From Candidatus Borrarchaeum yapensis (GTDB lineage Archaea; Asgardarchaeota; Sifarchaeia; Borrarchaeales; Borrarchaeaceae): a stretch of 64,000 nt of DNA. A program made the position numbers and the translations under genes. The stretch spans positions 1 to 64,000 of the forward strand of contig JAEOSF010000015.1 in assembly GCA_016840515.1 (NCBI GenBank), given 5' to 3'. Under the pieces are notes generated by a model, which was given only the letters and a program-made list of their open reading frames with translations, made no database searches and was not told where the DNA came from. Below are positions 62,431 through 64,000 of this stretch, piece after piece; the stretch's first letter is position 1; every line of letters begins with the position of its first letter.

Positions 62431-63393
62431 ATGAAAAAAGTCATATATTTCTCGTTGCTTCTATCTGCGTTATTAATTTCTCTTATATTCGTTTCTCCTA
62501 CGCAGGCAATAAGTACAACCGATACTTGTAATTTTACAAATCTTGATTTATACGATGGCTATTGCGAAGTCCGCTCAGACATAGATGTCACCTTAAGCAG
62601 TAGTGATAACTGGAGGTATGGCGCTGGTTCGACAGATACATTAACGATAACTTTTACTCCTGGTACAACAAACCTACAAGCGTCAGTTCTTGGTTACTAT
62701 CCAGGTACATATTATTACGACTATTTCTGGGAAGAAGTGAACTTTAATACTCCCTTAGGCGAATCTGGTAAGCAGTTATTGGTTCATGATACGTATAGCG
62801 GTTGGTATTATTGGGTGTTCAATTTATGGGTAAATATGGAAGGTAAAGCTACTGCGACTATTCAAAAATCTGGAGACATCAACAGCGTGGATCCTATCAC
62901 TTTTGAATGGACATCTTCAGGTAGCAAGACATCTACACTTATAACGGAAGATGTTTTCATGGGATCAGGCGCAATCGATGTTATTATTACATATTATGCG
63001 AGATTTAAATGGTCTATCCTAGAAACATATGATGGATATACATACTGGTCAGATGAGAGTGATTGGAGTTCATGGTATACTATTGGAACCGATACTGCAA
63101 CACTAGAGCTGAATGGTTTTGGAGGTAGTATTGTTACTATTGGCGCTGCTGTTGTGGTCATTGTAGTTATTGCAATGGTTACGGTGATATTTATTAAGAA
63201 AAGAAAGGGAGGTACAGAGACACCTACAGTTTATAAGCCACCGAGCACTATTACTACTTTCTCGTCACCATGGGAAACGGCGGTCACGATTTCAAAATCA
63301 AAAATAGAGCCTGCTTGTCCCCATTGCGGAGTAAACCTTCCACCTGACCGTCAAGTAGCATTCTGTCCCTATTGTGGTGGTTCGATGCAGTAA
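62431..63393 (+). CDS. Surface protein with signal peptide, membrane anchor and zinc-ribbon tail
   Basis: About 320 aa starting at ATG 62431 (MKKVIYFSLLLSALLIS), with GGGGAG 7 bp upstream. The signal peptide ends near PTQA. An external region of about 205 residues, rich in Y, W, T and S and beta-type, follows; then one membrane segment (about 230-255, VTIGAAVVVIVVIAMVTVIF), a KKRKGG stop-transfer, and a cytoplasmic tail with a zinc ribbon CPHCGVNLPP...CPYCGGSMQ. The ribbon inside and the sensing-type part outside suggest signalling or anchoring. The family is not recognised. Confidence 0.72.
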   Translation: MKKVIYFSLLLSALLISLIFVSPTQAISTTDTCNFTNLDLYDGYCEVRSDIDVTLSSSDNWRYGAGSTDTLTITFTPGTTNLQASVLGYYPGTYYYDYFWEEVNFNTPLGESGKQLLVHDTYSGWYYWVFNLWVNMEGKATATIQKSGDINSVDPITFEWTSSGSKTSTLITEDVFMGSGAIDVIITYYARFKWSILETYDGYTYWSDESDWSSWYTIGTDTATLELNGFGGSIVTIGAAVVVIVVIAMVTVIFIKKRKGGTETPTVYKPPSTITTFSSPWETAVTISKSKIEPACPHCGVNLPPDRQVAFCPYCGGSMQ

Positions 63394-63780
63394 CGCGAAA
63401 TTATTAATATATTTTTTTTCTCTTTTTTCTCTTATTCCTCTTATTCCTCTTTTTTTAAAGGTATAGACTAAAAGCTTGGATACTAGATCTTTGTAATTTT
63501 AAGTACATTTTATCTGGAATACAACACCCTTTTCTAAACTTGAACCAATGACAGATCCTTAAAGATTTCAATGAAATTCGCAAAATTAATCGCACATTAT
63601 TACTCTAAGATATATTCCGTAAATTATATATTGTATATATGCACCTACTAAAATTTCTTTTAATAACTACGTTAAGATACTTCGCTATTAAGATACTTCA
63701 TCATTTTAATACGTCAGGGTGGGGGACGTTTCTTAAATCGTGGGGGATTTACAACTTTCGATGAGGGGATGTGGATAGCT
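63394..63780. other. Intergenic region
   Basis: AT-rich with T-rich tracts right after the surface-protein gene (63410-63460: TTTTTTTTCTCTTTTTTCTC and TTATTCCTCTTATTCCTC), which probably terminate transcription. There is a TATA-like AATTATATATTGTATATATG at 63614-63633, before the next gene. No coding sequence seen. Confidence 0.5.
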
Positions 63781-64000
63781 ATGGGAAAGAATTATAGATC
63801 TTTAGGCAATATTTTAGCTTGTAAGCTTCATTTTTCATCTTCAAATCGTTCAATTCGCATTGCTTCTATTATATTAAGTCTAATCTTTTTTGTTTCAGTT
63901 GTTTCCACTGTGGCTGTATATGATATTCGCTCGCCACAGGTCACATTACTTACCCCACAAGACGGTGAATATGTATCCGGTGAAGTGGAGATTATAGCAC
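63781..64000 (+). CDS. Secreted Ig-like domain protein, 5' part only
   Basis: The frame opens at ATG 63781 (an in-frame ATG lies at 63769) and runs off the window. It has a basic start, a hydrophobic segment (IRIASIILSLIFFVSVVSTVAVY) acting as signal anchor or signal peptide, and then SPQVTLLTPQDGEYVSGEVEI, the start of a bacterial-type Ig-like domain (pattern SPxVxLxxPxxGxxVSGxVxI). It is probably a surface protein with several such domains; the rest is outside the window. Confidence 0.65.
   Translation, partial: MGKNYRSLGNILACKLHFSSSNRSIRIASIILSLIFFVSVVSTVAVYDIRSPQVTLLTPQDGEYVSGEVEIIA

Overview
The window is AT-rich archaeal DNA, most likely from an Asgard archaeon (lineage within Asgard not assigned). 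The support is two proteins with an N-terminal gelsolin-like domain, a long SDS22-type leucine-rich-repeat protein, a protein resembling the GIFT domain of eukaryotic IFT52, archaeal-type DUF35/HMG-CoA synthase and GTP-dependent dephospho-CoA kinase, archaeal TATA promoters, and SepSecS, the archaeal/eukaryotic enzyme of selenocysteine synthesis.

Layout. 1-1.5 kb: decayed IS200/IS605-type ends. 1.5-8.4 kb: P-type cation ATPase, small membrane protein, CPBP protease, winged-helix/ferredoxin protein, an unknown protein, and most copies of a ~44-bp palindromic repeat. 8.5-12.5 kb: GIFT-like protein next to a glycogen-debranching enzyme. 12.7-18.4 kb (minus strand): PrsW-like protease, gelsolin-domain protein, two overlapping nucleotidyltransferase-like paralogues, and an ECF-S-like membrane protein. 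18.6-24.4 kb: wHTH-PfkB kinase, then a thiolase plus a DUF35-HMG-CoA synthase fusion (entry to the mevalonate pathway), then a scarred stretch with pieces of other genes. 24.5-36 kb: methyltransferase, SDR, transporter, a radical-SAM/DUF4130 pair, HhH protein, a two-gene regulatory unit with tandem palindromes in its promoter, CPBP protease and GT-C glycosyltransferase. 36-42 kb: indolepyruvate ferredoxin oxidoreductase IorBA, M42 peptidase, dephospho-CoA kinase, pyruvate kinase. 42.1 kb: second gelsolin-domain protein.

The most interesting region is 43.3-53.9 kb. On the minus strand it encodes an FrhB-like protein, HdrA, MvhD, the [NiFe]-hydrogenase small and large subunits, HdrC, HdrB and a GcvH-like protein. 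The hydrogenase large subunit lacks its C-terminal Ni-binding motif. A 49-codon gene missed by ordinary gene calling (45518-45667) supplies it and reads through an in-frame TGA at exactly the first Ni-ligand cysteine position: a VhuU-type selenoprotein. A SECIS-like hairpin follows its stop codon. The divergent gene just upstream of the cluster is SepSecS (52072-53406), which makes Sec-tRNA. A 10-bp motif repeated with 10-bp period occurs both in the SepSecS promoter and before the hydrogenase small-subunit gene. A second GcvH-like gene sits beyond SepSecS, so two lipoyl-type carrier proteins bracket the cluster.

53.9-64 kb: an unknown protein with a broken 5' region, a NifB-like radical SAM protein, the LRR protein, branched-chain amino-acid synthesis (ilvC divergent from ilvB-ilvN-small ACT gene), and two surface/secreted proteins, the last cut by the window end. 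I saw no rRNA or tRNA gene and no CRISPR array. All homology statements are from reading motifs by eye; no database search was run.
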